The notes: generated by a model from the sequence alone, not told the origin. 64,000 nt of DNA from Microbacterium pseudoresistens (GCF_013409745.1 NZ_JACCBH010000001.1:2046001-2110000); one strand, 5' to 3'. Counted from the first letter of the stretch, positions 25,466 through 34,773 are shown. A program made the numbers and translations.

Positions 25466-26775
25466 CCGCGGTCGGATCCGGGGGCCGTCCAGCCTCGGCC
25501 GTCATCCGCCCGCGGCGCGGTCGGAGGGGGCGCGGCCGGGGAAGCAGGAGGCGCGGTCGCCTGCGGCGGGTATGCCTGGTATCCGGGTGTCCGGTAGCCC
25601 TGATAGCCCTGGTAACCCTGCTGCGGGTACCCCTGTGTGTAGCCGTACCCCTGCGGATCGGGCGGAGGAGGAGGCGCGTCCCACACCGTCTTCTGCAGCG
25701 GGCGGTACTCGGCGGTCACGGCCCTGGTCGGATCGACGAGGAACGGGTCGCGTTCCACCGGCAGGCCGGCATGGATGCGCTCGACGGCGGCCAGCAGATC
25801 CTGGTCGAGGCCCTCGTGGCGCATCCGGCAGTCGAGGTACACGAGCGTGGCACCGGTGGACTGCACGACGGTGGAGATCGCCTGGATCACGATCACGAGC
25901 ACCTGGGGCAGAACCGTCGCGAGCACGATGGTCAGAATCTGCGAGGCGTCGGGCGCGCCGGTCGGGGCGACGACGGGCACGATGAGCGAGCTCACCATGC
26001 TCGCCGGAACGCCGACGACCTGCGCAGCCGTGCCCATGATCAGCCCGATGAGGATGAGCACCCCGAAAGCGACCCAGAAGCGCCCGCGGATGAGCCGCCA
26101 CGATCGCACGAGCGCGTCGCGCAGGGTGGCGCGTTCGAGCACGAGCACGCTCGGCACGAGCATGAGCTTGGTGCCCAGCCAGACGAACAGCGGGATCAGT
26201 CCGAGACCCACGAACGCCGTGCCGATGCCGGCGAAGACGAGGCCGCCTTCGGAGAAGCCGGTGAGGGCGGCGAGCCCGCCGAACACGATTCCCAGAGCCA
26301 GTGAGATTCCGAGGAACACGGCCAGTGCAGCGAGCAGCGAATAGGCGATGAGGCGCCAGGCGGCGGGGCGCACTCGTCGCCAGAGCTGGCCGAGGGTGGG
26401 CTTGTCGCCGAGCACCGCCTCGGCAATGTCGGCGGCGACGACGCCCTGCACGATCGCGGCGAACGCGGTCGAGCCCAGACCCACGACGAGGGCTGCGACG
26501 ATGGTCGTCGCGGCCGAGCCGATCAGCACGGTCATGTACTCGTCCGAGCCCGGGCGCATGCTCTCCAGGCGCATGAACGACATGATCGCCACGGCGCCGA
26601 GAATGACCCCCGTCAGGATGAGCACGAGCAGCTGCACGACCACGGCGAAGCCGAACAGGATCTTCGGATTGTGCCGCAGGGCGCCGAAGGACTTGGCCAG
26701 CAGCGTGCCGAAGCTCAGCGGATGCAGGGGGACCAGGCCCGGGCGGGGCGCGGGTGTCCAGGTGGGTGCGCTCAC
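25462..26775 (-). CDS. Polytopic membrane protein, glycerophosphoryl diester phosphodiesterase membrane-domain type
   Basis: This protein of about 437 residues has seven or so membrane spans. PLSFGTLLAKSFGALRHNPKILFG near the N-terminus and a mid region LRDALVRSWRLIRGRFWVAF match the membrane domain found in glycerophosphodiester phosphodiesterases and related actinobacterial proteins. The C-terminal 75 residues are Pro/Gln/Gly/Tyr-rich with YQGYQGY repeats and probably disordered. GTG 26775 is chosen because GGAGGAAAC precedes it; the frame is open further upstream. It is the first gene of the MoxR operon and is divergent from mtrA. Confidence 0.84.
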   Translation of the reverse strand: MSAPTWTPAPRPGLVPLHPLSFGTLLAKSFGALRHNPKILFGFAVVVQLLVLILTGVILGAVAIMSFMRLESMRPGSDEYMTVLIGSAATTIVAALVVGLGSTAFAAIVQGVVAADIAEAVLGDKPTLGQLWRRVRPAAWRLIAYSLLAALAVFLGISLALGIVFGGLAALTGFSEGGLVFAGIGTAFVGLGLIPLFVWLGTKLMLVPSVLVLERATLRDALVRSWRLIRGRFWVAFGVLILIGLIMGTAAQVVGVPASMVSSLIVPVVAPTGAPDASQILTIVLATVLPQVLVIVIQAISTVVQSTGATLVYLDCRMRHEGLDQDLLAAVERIHAGLPVERDPFLVDPTRAVTAEYRPLQKTVWDAPPPPPDPQGYGYTQGYPQQGYQGYQGYRTPGYQAYPPQATAPPASPAAPPPTAPRADDGRGWTAPGSDRG

Positions 26776-26990
26776 GTTTCCTCCGGCGATCACGGGTGCT
26801 GGTCTCCATCGTGTCACACGGCTCCGACCCTGCTCCCGTTCGGGCCTTCGCGAACCGACGGCCGGCTGATCCGTCAGGCTTTCGACACGGCCTCCCAGAC
26901 TCCGGCGGCGTCGTGAAGTAGTGTGGAGCGAGGCGGATCGCGGTCGACGGCACCGCCCGCATGCGAGCGATTGAAGGACGACTGCGCACC
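26776..26990. other. Divergent intergenic region, MoxR operon / mtrA
   Basis: About 215 nt lie between the membrane-protein start and mtrA. It contains the probable mtrA -10 TAGTGT at 26919-26924. No -35 and no clear minus-strand promoter were found. Confidence 0.45.
26919..26924 (+). promoter_or_regulatory. -10 element TAGTGT for mtrAB-lpqB
   Basis: TAGTGT would start a transcript with a leader of about 60 nt before ATG 26991. It lacks a matching -35. Confidence 0.4.
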
Positions 26991-27671
26991 ATGACCTCAC
27001 GCATCCTCGTGGTGGACGACGACACCGCCCTGGCCGAGATGATCGGCATCGTCCTGCGCACGGAGGGCTTTGAGCCCGTGTTCTGCGCCGACGGCGCCAA
27101 GGCCGTCGACGAATGGCGCACGCAGCGACCCGACCTCGTGCTTCTCGACCTCATGCTCCCCGGCATGGACGGGATCGAGATCTGCACCCGCATCCGCGCC
27201 GAATCCGGTGTGCCCGTCATCATGCTCACCGCGCGCAGCGACACGGCCGATGTCGTGCGCGGTCTCGAAGTGGGCGCTGACGACTACATCGTCAAGCCCT
27301 TCAACCCCAAGGAGCTCGTGGCGCGCATCCGCACCCGCCTGCGCCCGACCCCGCAGTCCACCACCGAGGTGCTGCGCATCGGCGACGTCGTGATCGACGT
27401 GGATGCGCACGAGGTGCGCCGCGGGCAGGACCCCATCGCGCTCACCCCGCTGGAGTTCCAGCTGCTCGTGGCTCTGGCATCCAAGCCGCAGCAGGTGTTC
27501 TCCCGCGAGATGCTGCTCGAGCAGGTGTGGGGCTACCACTACAAGGCCGACACGCGGCTCGTGAACGTGCACGTGCAACGGCTGCGCGCGAAGGTCGAGC
27601 TCGATCCCGACAACCCGCGCATCGTCACCACCGTGCGGGGCGTCGGCTATCGCGCCGGGAGCGCGGGCTAG
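26991..27671 (+). CDS. mtrA: Response regulator MtrA
   Basis: This 226-residue OmpR-type response regulator has the receiver acidic pair D9/D10, the phosphoacceptor D53 in LLDLMLPGMDG, and K102 in VKPF. A winged-helix DNA-binding domain follows, with the VWGYHYKADTRLVNVHVQRLRAK signature. Sequence and context match actinobacterial MtrA, which controls cell-wall and division genes. ATG 26991 gives a length like known MtrA; an in-frame ATG at 26961 would add ten residues. It is followed 6 nt later by mtrB. Confidence 0.96.
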   Translation: MTSRILVVDDDTALAEMIGIVLRTEGFEPVFCADGAKAVDEWRTQRPDLVLLDLMLPGMDGIEICTRIRAESGVPVIMLTARSDTADVVRGLEVGADDYIVKPFNPKELVARIRTRLRPTPQSTTEVLRIGDVVIDVDAHEVRRGQDPIALTPLEFQLLVALASKPQQVFSREMLLEQVWGYHYKADTRLVNVHVQRLRAKVELDPDNPRIVTTVRGVGYRAGSAG

Positions 27672-27677
27672 GCGACC

Positions 27678-29381
27678 GTGCCGGCGACGAGTGCGGTCGC
27701 GACCCGCGCCGCGATCGTGCAGGACTGGCGCGGATGGCCGCAGCGCCTGGCCGGGCTGTGGCGGCACTCCCTGCGCTTCCGCACGCTCGTGGTCACGCTG
27801 GCTCTCACGGCCATCGCGATCCTCGTCACCTGCGGAGCCATGGCCCTGGCGATTCAGAACAACCTCTGGGAGGCGCGCAAGGACCAGGTGCTCGAAGACG
27901 CCCAGCGGGCCGCCAACGATGCCCAGGGGCTGCTGTACTCCTCCGATGCGCAGGGCGACCGCACGGCGCTGCAGGGTCTCATGCGCGATGTGCGGGGCCG
28001 GCTCAGCAGCGTGTCCAGCTCCGACCGCATCGCCGTGCTGCGCCTCGACGAGAGCCCCTCGACGATCGCCCCGCAGGACTTCCAGCAGGGCCTGTCGAGC
28101 ACCACGATCTCCACCGAGCTGCGCAACGCCGTGCTCGACCAGTCGGACAAGCAGTGGTGGCAGCCCGTTGCGCTCACCGCCGCCGACGGCGACCGCAACC
28201 CGGGCATCATCGTCGGTCAGCGGCTCGTCGTGCCCAATGCGGGCGCCTACGGGCTGTACATCGCCTACGATCTGGCCGACACGCAGCAGACGCTCGTGCT
28301 CGTGCAGGGGAGCCTGTGGATCGCGGGCGTCGTGCTCATCGCGCTGATCACCCTCATCGTGTGGTTCTCGCTGCGCTCGGTCGTGCTGCCCATCACCGAG
28401 GCGGCCGAGACGAGTGCGCGCCTGGCCGCCGGCGACCTGGAGGTGCGGCTGCCGGTGCGCGGCGAGGATGAGCTGGCCACCCTGGGGCGCTCGTTCAACG
28501 CCATGGCCGACAGCATCGAGTCCCAGATCAAGGAGCTGGGCGAGCTGTCGCTGGTGCAGCAGCGCTTCGTCTCCGACGTCTCGCACGAGCTGCGCACGCC
28601 GCTGACGACCATCCGGCTGGCCTCGGAGATGCTCAACGACCAGCGCGACGCGTTCGATCCCACCACCACCCGCACGGCCGAGCTGCTGCACGCGCAGGTT
28701 CAGCGCTTCGACACCCTGCTGGCCGACCTGCTGGAGATCAGCCGCTACGACGCCGGCTCGGTGCAGCTGGAGACCGAGCCGACGAGCCTCGCCCACCTCG
28801 CCGAGGAGATGGTCGAAGAGCTCGCCCCGCTCGCCGAGACCCACGCGACCGCGCTGCGCCTCGTCGCCCCCGGCGGGCACACGCCGGTGGACATGGATCC
28901 GCGGCGGGTGCGCCGGGTGCTGCGCAACCTCGTCGGCAACGCCATCGAGCACGGCGAAGGGCATCCGATCGTCGTCACCGTCGACAGCAACCAGCATGCC
29001 GTCGCCGTCGGGGTGCGCGACTCCGGTCTGGGTATGGCGCCCGAGGACGCCGAGCGCGTGTTCGACCGCTTCTGGCGCGCCGACCCCTCCCGCACCCGCA
29101 CGATCGGCGGCACGGGCCTCGGGCTGTCCATCGCCCTGGGCGATGCGCGCCTGCACGGCGGAACGCTCGCGGTGTGGTCGGAGCTGGGGGTGGGCACGAA
29201 CTTCGTGCTCACGCTCCCGCGCGGCGCGGGAACAGTGCAGGGGCCGTCGCCCGTCGCGCTCGAGCCGGAGGAGGCGTTGTCCGACCTCGGCACGGTCACC
29301 GAGCCGATCACGCTCGTGCCCTGGGCGAGAACCCGCGAATACGAGGCCGGGAAGCGCGACGCGGGGAAGGATGCATCATGA
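27678..29381 (+). CDS. mtrB: Sensor histidine kinase MtrB
   Basis: This 567-residue kinase has two membrane spans (about residues 40-60 and 213-235) around an extracytoplasmic sensor of about 150 residues. HAMP, HisKA with the phosphoacceptor H303 in SDVSHELRTPLT, and an HATPase domain (NLVGNAIEHGEG, GLGLSIALG) follow. It phosphorylates MtrA in response to wall or osmotic cues. The GTG start lies 6 nt after mtrA. Its stop overlaps lpqB as ATGA, making a coupled mtrA-mtrB-lpqB operon. Confidence 0.95.
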   Translation: MPATSAVATRAAIVQDWRGWPQRLAGLWRHSLRFRTLVVTLALTAIAILVTCGAMALAIQNNLWEARKDQVLEDAQRAANDAQGLLYSSDAQGDRTALQGLMRDVRGRLSSVSSSDRIAVLRLDESPSTIAPQDFQQGLSSTTISTELRNAVLDQSDKQWWQPVALTAADGDRNPGIIVGQRLVVPNAGAYGLYIAYDLADTQQTLVLVQGSLWIAGVVLIALITLIVWFSLRSVVLPITEAAETSARLAAGDLEVRLPVRGEDELATLGRSFNAMADSIESQIKELGELSLVQQRFVSDVSHELRTPLTTIRLASEMLNDQRDAFDPTTTRTAELLHAQVQRFDTLLADLLEISRYDAGSVQLETEPTSLAHLAEEMVEELAPLAETHATALRLVAPGGHTPVDMDPRRVRRVLRNLVGNAIEHGEGHPIVVTVDSNQHAVAVGVRDSGLGMAPEDAERVFDRFWRADPSRTRTIGGTGLGLSIALGDARLHGGTLAVWSELGVGTNFVLTLPRGAGTVQGPSPVALEPEEALSDLGTVTEPITLVPWARTREYEAGKRDAGKDAS

Positions 29382-31087
29382 GGGCGAGACGGATCATCCG
29401 CGCTGTGGTCGTCGCGGCCACCGTGCTGGCGCTCACGGCCTGCGCGACGCTGCCCACCACGGGAGATGTCCGCCCCGGCCGCGTCGACGGGCAGAGCTCC
29501 GACGACTCGGATGTGACCTACCTGCCTCAGGGTCCGTCGGAGGATGCGGATCCGGAGCAGATCGTGCGCGGATTCATCGACGCGGCCTCCAGCCCCACCG
29601 ACAACTGGGCGGTGGCGCGGGAGTTCCTCGCGACATCGTTCCAAGACGCGTGGAAGCCGCACGCCGGGGTGACGATCGACACGAGCGTCGCCGACCGGCG
29701 ATACGAGGCGCCCGAGCCGGCCGACGACGCCGTCGAGAGCGGCGTGAGCCTCACGTTGCGCCAGGCCGCCACGGTCGACGCCGACGGCGTGTACACCCCC
29801 GTCGCCCCGGGCACGGGCTCTGCGGAGCTGCAGTACGAGCTGGGCAAGAACGCCGACGGACAGTGGCGGATCACCGCCGCCCCCGACGGGATCGTGCTCG
29901 ACGCGCAGTCGTTCGCGGCGGCCGACGTCTTCAGCCCGTACGCGCTGGAGTTCTACGACTCCACGTGGACCTATCTGGTGCCCGACGTGCGCTGGTTCCC
30001 GAAGCGCAAGAACACCGCCACGCGCATCGTGCGCGCCCTCGTGTCGGGCTCGCCGAGCCCCTGGCTCGTGCAGGCGGTGCGCACGGCCTTCACCGGCGAC
30101 ATCGAGCTGGCGCGCGATGCCGTCACGGTGGAGTCGCAGGTGGCCGAGGTCGAGTTGAGCGCCGCCGCGCTGGGGGCGGATGCCACGACGCGCGCACGCA
30201 TGCGCACGCAGCTGGAGCGCAGCCTCAGCGCCCTGGGGGTGCTCGAGGTGAGGCTCACCGTCGACGGCCGTGAGCTGCAGACGGGGCCGGCGCAGTTCAG
30301 TCCCACGAGCGTCGACTCGCGCTCGCTCGTGCGCACCGACGACGGTTTCGGCTACCTCTCCGGGCGCGATCTGACGCCGATCGACGGAGTGTCCAAGCAG
30401 ATCGTCGACTTCCCGCAGCCGATCTCCTCGGTCGTCGCCAACGGTGCGGATCGTCGCGCGATCGTGCAGATCACGACGGGTCAGGTCTACGCGATCTCGG
30501 AGGGCGACGTCGACGAGATCGATGGGCGGCCGGGGCTCCTGGAACCCTCGCTCGACGCCTTCGGATACACCTGGACGGTGCCGGCCGGTCAGCCCGGCGC
30601 GGTGATGGCGTGGGCGCCGTCGATCGTCGCCCATCCGGTGTCCGGATTCGCCGACGCGTCGTCGATCTCGGCCTTCTCGCTCAGCCGGGACGGCGCACGG
30701 GCCGCGGCGGTGGTCACGAGCGGATCGGCGCAGCACGTCGAAGTCGCCTCCGTCGTGCGCGACGGCGACGGGCTGCCCGTCGACCTCGGCGCGCACGTGG
30801 TCGTGGGCTGGCCCGACGGACAGGTGCTCGACATGGCCTGGCTCGATGACGCGACGCTCGGCATCCTCGTCGACGACGGCGAGCGCCGCCGGCTCGTCCA
30901 GCAGCCCATCGGCGGGCCGTCGACCAGCATCGACGTGCCCAACGGCAGCATCGCGATCGCTCCGGCAACGCCCGCCTCGAGCATCCGGCTGCTCGGCGAC
31001 GACGGCACGCTGCGGGTGCGCAGCGGTCCGATCTGGCAGACCGAGGCGACCGGGGTGAGTCTGCTCGCGACGCAGGTCGTGGGCTGA
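29378..31087 (+). CDS. lpqB: Lipoprotein LpqB (GerMN and beta-propeller)
   Basis: This 569-residue lipoprotein has a signal peptide with lipobox LTAC (lipidated Cys near residue 22). An N-terminal domain, a GerMN domain (about residues 190-320) and a beta-propeller-like C-terminal region follow. LpqB is encoded with mtrAB across actinobacteria and modulates MtrB activity at the outer face of the membrane. ATG 29378 overlaps the mtrB stop. The length is close to mycobacterial LpqB. Confidence 0.95.
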   Translation: MRARRIIRAVVVAATVLALTACATLPTTGDVRPGRVDGQSSDDSDVTYLPQGPSEDADPEQIVRGFIDAASSPTDNWAVAREFLATSFQDAWKPHAGVTIDTSVADRRYEAPEPADDAVESGVSLTLRQAATVDADGVYTPVAPGTGSAELQYELGKNADGQWRITAAPDGIVLDAQSFAAADVFSPYALEFYDSTWTYLVPDVRWFPKRKNTATRIVRALVSGSPSPWLVQAVRTAFTGDIELARDAVTVESQVAEVELSAAALGADATTRARMRTQLERSLSALGVLEVRLTVDGRELQTGPAQFSPTSVDSRSLVRTDDGFGYLSGRDLTPIDGVSKQIVDFPQPISSVVANGADRRAIVQITTGQVYAISEGDVDEIDGRPGLLEPSLDAFGYTWTVPAGQPGAVMAWAPSIVAHPVSGFADASSISAFSLSRDGARAAAVVTSGSAQHVEVASVVRDGDGLPVDLGAHVVVGWPDGQVLDMAWLDDATLGILVDDGERRRLVQQPIGGPSTSIDVPNGSIAIAPATPASSIRLLGDDGTLRVRSGPIWQTEATGVSLLATQVVG

Positions 31088-31191
31088 GCCGCCTCGCTCG
31101 GTCTTCCTCCCCAGGAGCCGATCTGCGCTCGGTCGTCCACGGAGCGCGCCGCGGCTCCGCATGCGCGCGCACGCGGCGGCAGGATCGCCGT

Positions 31192-31923
31192 ATGCCGAAC
31201 AATCAGACCGTGCCCCACGCTCGGGCGCCGAGCCGCGCGAGTGCGCTCCGAGGCCTGCTCGGACCGCTCCGCGACGCTCTCCGGGAGGCGCTGGAGGCCG
31301 CCACCGGCGCGGAGTGCGCCGGGTGCGGAGCCGTCGGCCAGGGGCTGTGCGGGGCGTGCCGCTCCGCGCTGGCGCCACGCGTGCACCGCGTGACGACTCC
31401 CGCCGGTCGTGCGGTGCACGCGGGCGCCCCGTTCGCGGGAGCGATGGCGCGAGCCGTGCGCGCTGTCAAGGAGGAGGGACGCACCGCGCTGATCCGCGAT
31501 CTCGGCCCCGCGATGGCGGATGCCGTGGCGGCGGCGCTCGCCGCGGGCGACGGCCGCGGCATCCGCGTTCCGGTCGCGCTCGTTCCGGTGCCGACGTCGC
31601 GGGCGGCGTTCCGGCGCCGCGGATTCCGGGTGCCCGATCTGCTGTGCCGGCGGATCGGTGCCGTCGAGCCGGTGCTCGTCGCCGCCCGCCGGATCGCCGA
31701 CCAGCGCGGGCTCGACCGGCGGGCGCGCGTCCGCAACGTCGCAGGCAGCATGCGCGCCCGCCGTCCCGGTGCGGGCAGGGCCGTGATCGTCGTCGACGAC
31801 GTCGTGACGACGGGCGCGACGATGGACGAGGCGGTGCGCGCTCTGGAGGCGCAGGGGTGGTGCGTCATCGGCTGTGCCGCGACCGCGGCGACCCCTCGGT
31901 CCCACGACGCTTCGAGGCGCTGA
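31192..31923 (+). CDS. ComF-family phosphoribosyltransferase-like protein
   Basis: This 243-residue protein has an N-terminal zinc-ribbon (CAGCGAVGQGLCGAC, about residues 42-56) and a C-terminal phosphoribosyltransferase fold. The PRPP-binding loop is VIVVDDVVTTGATMDEA. Such proteins are called ComF and are linked to DNA uptake and processing in naturally competent bacteria, but their reaction is unknown. No other competence gene is visible here. CAGGAT lies 6 nt before the ATG, so a leaderless start is possible. It follows lpqB by about 100 nt. Confidence 0.9.
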   Translation: MPNNQTVPHARAPSRASALRGLLGPLRDALREALEAATGAECAGCGAVGQGLCGACRSALAPRVHRVTTPAGRAVHAGAPFAGAMARAVRAVKEEGRTALIRDLGPAMADAVAAALAAGDGRGIRVPVALVPVPTSRAAFRRRGFRVPDLLCRRIGAVEPVLVAARRIADQRGLDRRARVRNVAGSMRARRPGAGRAVIVVDDVVTTGATMDEAVRALEAQGWCVIGCAATAATPRSHDASRR

Positions 31924-31955
31924 CACGTCGCGCTGGGCCTGCCGCGGATCCGGTG

Positions 31956-31984
31956 GTGACAGCGGCGCTTTCGCCGACTACGGT
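31956..31984 (+). promoter_or_regulatory. Promoter of hpf (GTGACA-N17-TACGGT)
   Basis: GTGACA (31956-31961) and TACGGT (31979-31984) are spaced 17 nt apart. A leader of about 57 nt leads to the AAGGAGGT site before hpf. Confidence 0.55.
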
Positions 31985-32047
31985 AGGGGGTCACAAGGCG
32001 ACCACGGTCCGCCCTTGGCCGGGAGGACCGGAACAAGGAGGTCAGGG

Positions 32048-32707
32048 ATGGAAACGAACATCGTCGGCGTGGGAGTGAGCATCAGCGATCGCTTCCGGAC
32101 GGTCGTGGAAGAGAAGTCGTCGCGCATCGCGACGGTCGCTCCCAAGGCGCAGCAGCTGGACGTCAAGGTCACCCATCGCGCCTATCGCAACGGGCGCGTC
32201 GAAGACGAGACGGTCGAACTGACCGTCTCCGGCCGCGGACCCGTGGTCCGCGCGGAGGCCAGGGACGCCGACAAGTTCGCCGCCCTCGATATGGCCGTCG
32301 ACAAGCTCGCCGAGCAGCTCCGCCGCGCCAAGGACAAGCGGATCGACGCGCGCAACCATCCCCGCGGCGCCCATTTCGAGAAGGGCAGCGGCGAGCTCAC
32401 CGGGATCGACGTGAGCCCGGCATCCGTCGACGTGCTCCGCGCCGTCGCGACCGGGGAGATCCCCGTCGCCGCCGAGGGCGAAGAGGAATACTCGCCCGTC
32501 GTCATCCGCACCAAGCAGTTCGACGCGGAGTGGATGACCGTCGAAGAGGCCGTCGACCGCATGGAGCTGGTCGGTCACGACTTCTTCCTCTTCGTCGACG
32601 TGCGCACCGATCACCCCAGCGTCGTATACCGCCGCAAGGGCTGGGACTACGGAGTCATCTCTCTGAGCACCCAGGCCCCGCCGGCCGCGGAAGAGCTCGC
32701 CAGCTGA
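32048..32707 (+). CDS. hpf: Ribosome hibernation-promoting factor, long form
   Basis: This 219-residue long-form HPF has an N-terminal ribosome-binding beta-alpha-beta domain (residues 1-100, with VKVTHRAYRNGR). A flexible linker leads to the C-terminal dimerisation domain (about 160-215, with VVIRTKQFDAEWMTVEEAVDRMELVGHDFFLF). It dimerises 70S ribosomes in stationary phase or under stress. ATG 32048 follows a consensus AAGGAGGTCAGGG and fits the family length. A strong nested hairpin follows the gene. Confidence 0.96.
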   Translation: METNIVGVGVSISDRFRTVVEEKSSRIATVAPKAQQLDVKVTHRAYRNGRVEDETVELTVSGRGPVVRAEARDADKFAALDMAVDKLAEQLRRAKDKRIDARNHPRGAHFEKGSGELTGIDVSPASVDVLRAVATGEIPVAAEGEEEYSPVVIRTKQFDAEWMTVEEAVDRMELVGHDFFLFVDVRTDHPSVVYRRKGWDYGVISLSTQAPPAAEELAS

Positions 32708-32734
32708 CCGCGTCCGAACTCCTCACTCCGTGAG

Positions 32735-32793
32735 ACGGCGACTCCCTCCCGCAACGGCGAACGATTCGCACGGTTCCGAGAGGGAGTCGCCGT
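32735..32793. terminator. Bidirectional terminator with nested hairpin
   Basis: A perfect 14-bp stem (ACGGCGACTCCCTC at 32735-32748, complement at 32780-32793) encloses a 31-nt loop. The loop has its own GCGAA-CGA-TTCGC hairpin (32757-32769). It lies between the convergent hpf and coiled-coil genes. Confidence 0.75.
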
Positions 32794-32814
32794 TTCGCGG
32801 GTCGGTGCGACGAG

Positions 32815-34131
32815 TCAGTCGAAGATGCCGTCGAGGATGCTGCCGATGACGAGTCCGCCGAGCACGCCGGAGACGACGTCGCCGCCGCCGCGGCGCCCGC
32901 CGCCCCATCCGCCCGGGCCACCGCCCCAGCCCTGATCCGGGCGGGACGAGTCGATGTCGTGCTGGGCGAGCTGCAGGGCCTCGGATGCCAGCTGCGCCAC
33001 CCGTCGCGCCGTGCTCAGCGCCTGCTCGCGGGTCTCCTCGGCCGGCATCAACCGCGGCAGCTCGGCACGCAGCCGCTCGGCTTCGGCGAGACGGGTGCGC
33101 GCATCCGCGCCGATCCAGCCGCGGTGGCCGGCGATCAGACTGCGGGCGATGCCCAGTTGGCGGTCGGCGTCATCGATCGCGTGCTGCACGTGCTCGATCG
33201 CCGGCAGCGGGTTCTCAGCGCGGTAGCGGGCTGCGGCGACGGCCTCGTCGAGAGCGGTGTTCGCCGTGCGCAGCATGCTGAGGTCGGCGAACGGATCCGA
33301 GCGCGTGCCGATCGGTGCCACCGCCGTCAGCGCCGAATCCAGCGCTGCGATCGCCTCGCTGACGGCCGGGGTCGACGGGGCGGAACGAGCCGAGACCAGG
33401 TCGCCTCGAGAGTCCTCCACGACCTCGGCGAGCGTGGACTCGGCGCGCAGCGCCTCGATCTCGAAGTCTTCGACGGCATCCAGCAGCACTTCGGAGCGTC
33501 GGATCGCCTCGGTGGCCGTTTCCAGGGCGAGCACGGCCTCCTCGTTGCGCTTCGCCTCGCGCCGCCGCTCGCAGACATCGGCGCTGTGCGTTGCGAAGGC
33601 CAGCAGCTGCTCGGCCTCGTCGGCGCTGCGCGCGATGCGTCGCATCGCGTCGTCGGAGTACCGCTGCGTCAGCCGCTCGATGGTCTCGCGGGCGTGAGGG
33701 ACGCGCGCACCCAGACGCGTCGCATCCGTGCGCACCTGGGCGATGACCTCGGGCGCGCGGCGCACGCGGGAGACCGATTCGGACAGCGCGGCCGACTTCT
33801 CGTCGAGCAGGTCGTGCGCCCATTCGCACAGCTGCGCGATGCGTGCATGACGCGTGCGCAGCTCTTCGGCGGTGTCGGGGATCTCGTCGTGGTTCAGCTG
33901 GTGCAGCTGGAATGCTTCGCCCAGGTGCGTGCGGACGGCGCCGAGGGCGTCGCGGAAATCCTTCGTCAACGATTCGCCCAGCTCGGCCGTGGCGAACGCG
34001 AGCTCGTCGGTCGCCGTGCGGATGCGCTCATCCGTCGTGACGAGCGCCTGCTCCGCGCGCCGCGCGAGATCCGCGTCCTGCGCCGCCTGCGCTTCCTGTT
34101 CCCGCTTGCGTCTGCCCCAGAATCCGGCCAT
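32815..34131 (-). CDS. Coiled-coil protein with Gly-rich hydrophobic C-terminus (hypothetical)
   Basis: The 438 residues are almost entirely helical, with heptad-like Ala/Leu/Glu/Arg patterns from about residue 10 to 390. The N-terminus MAGFWGRRKREQEA is basic. The C-terminus is Gly/Trp-rich, followed by a hydrophobic VVSGVLGGLVIGSILDGIFD-like end. It resembles the C-terminal half of some TPM-domain proteins, but the TPM domain itself is absent. There is no signal peptide. I do not recognise a function; the tail suggests membrane association. It is monocistronic and converges on hpf. Confidence 0.82.
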   Translation of the reverse strand: MAGFWGRRKREQEAQAAQDADLARRAEQALVTTDERIRTATDELAFATAELGESLTKDFRDALGAVRTHLGEAFQLHQLNHDEIPDTAEELRTRHARIAQLCEWAHDLLDEKSAALSESVSRVRRAPEVIAQVRTDATRLGARVPHARETIERLTQRYSDDAMRRIARSADEAEQLLAFATHSADVCERRREAKRNEEAVLALETATEAIRRSEVLLDAVEDFEIEALRAESTLAEVVEDSRGDLVSARSAPSTPAVSEAIAALDSALTAVAPIGTRSDPFADLSMLRTANTALDEAVAAARYRAENPLPAIEHVQHAIDDADRQLGIARSLIAGHRGWIGADARTRLAEAERLRAELPRLMPAEETREQALSTARRVAQLASEALQLAQHDIDSSRPDQGWGGGPGGWGGGRRGGGDVVSGVLGGLVIGSILDGIFD

Positions 34132-34140
34132 GCTCCGATC

Positions 34141-34764
34141 TTACGGTTGCCGGGCGCGTCGCGGCTGGGGATCGGCTCCGCTTCGGACCGGGCGGCCGCG
34201 CCTGGGGCGCTCGGTGGCGAGTTCGAGCCCCATCGCATGACGCGGATGCGACAGCAGACGCTGTTCGGTGTGATCCAGCCAGCGCACCTCGGCCTCTGCG
34301 GCGAAGATCAGCGAGTCCACGACGAGCGACCGGGCCAGCTCTTCGGGATTGCCGGGATCGGCGCCGGCGTGCTTCGCGCGCTGCAGCGACCGCAGATGCG
34401 ACAGCGATGCGACGCGCTGCGCCTGGATCACGGCACCCGCATCCACGCCGGGCAGTGTGGCGGCGAGGGCCAGCTTGATCGCGAGCTCGTCGCGCGTGGC
34501 CTGCTCGCGCACGACGGGGGAGCCCAGCCAGCTCGCGACCTCGGCGGATCCCCCCGGGGTGATCCGCCAGTACACGTGCCCCTGATCGTCGGCGTCGCCG
34601 CGCTCGACGAAGCCGTCGCACTCGAGTCGCTCCAGGGTGTTGTAGATCTGGCCGACGTTGAGCGGCCACGTCGATCCCGTGCGGCGGTCGAACTCCGCAC
34701 GCAGCTGATACCCGTAGCAGGGACCCTGGTCGAGGATGGCGAGCAGGCTTTGACGGACGGACAT
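34141..34764 (-). CDS. PadR-family transcriptional regulator
   Basis: This 207-residue PadR protein has an N-terminal winged helix (residues 1-85, with [31 protein letters not shown] in the DNA-binding part) and a helical C-terminal dimerisation domain. PadR repressors usually respond to phenolics, drugs or envelope stress and often control adjacent transporter genes, none of which is next to it. ATG 34764 follows AAAGGAGG by 4 nt. The promoter holds a TATACT -10 overlapping an ATATGCATAT palindrome, consistent with autorepression. It is divergent from secA. Confidence 0.92.
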   Translation of the reverse strand: MSVRQSLLAILDQGPCYGYQLRAEFDRRTGSTWPLNVGQIYNTLERLECDGFVERGDADDQGHVYWRITPGGSAEVASWLGSPVVREQATRDELAIKLALAATLPGVDAGAVIQAQRVASLSHLRSLQRAKHAGADPGNPEELARSLVVDSLIFAAEAEVRWLDHTEQRLLSHPRHAMGLELATERPRRGRPVRSGADPQPRRARQP

Positions 34765-34773
34765 CGATCCTCC

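Noticed and set aside
25560..25660. Repeated GGGTAACC/TAGCCCTG-like units in the 3' part of the phosphodiesterase-type membrane gene
   Set aside because: They are the reverse complement of codons for the YQGYQGY-rich tail, so they reflect a low-complexity protein end, not a separate DNA element.
28745..31378. An 877-codon minus-strand frame opposite mtrB and lpqB
   Set aside because: mtrB and lpqB show conserved domains, a lipobox and a 4-nt overlap; the opposite frame is a codon-bias shadow.
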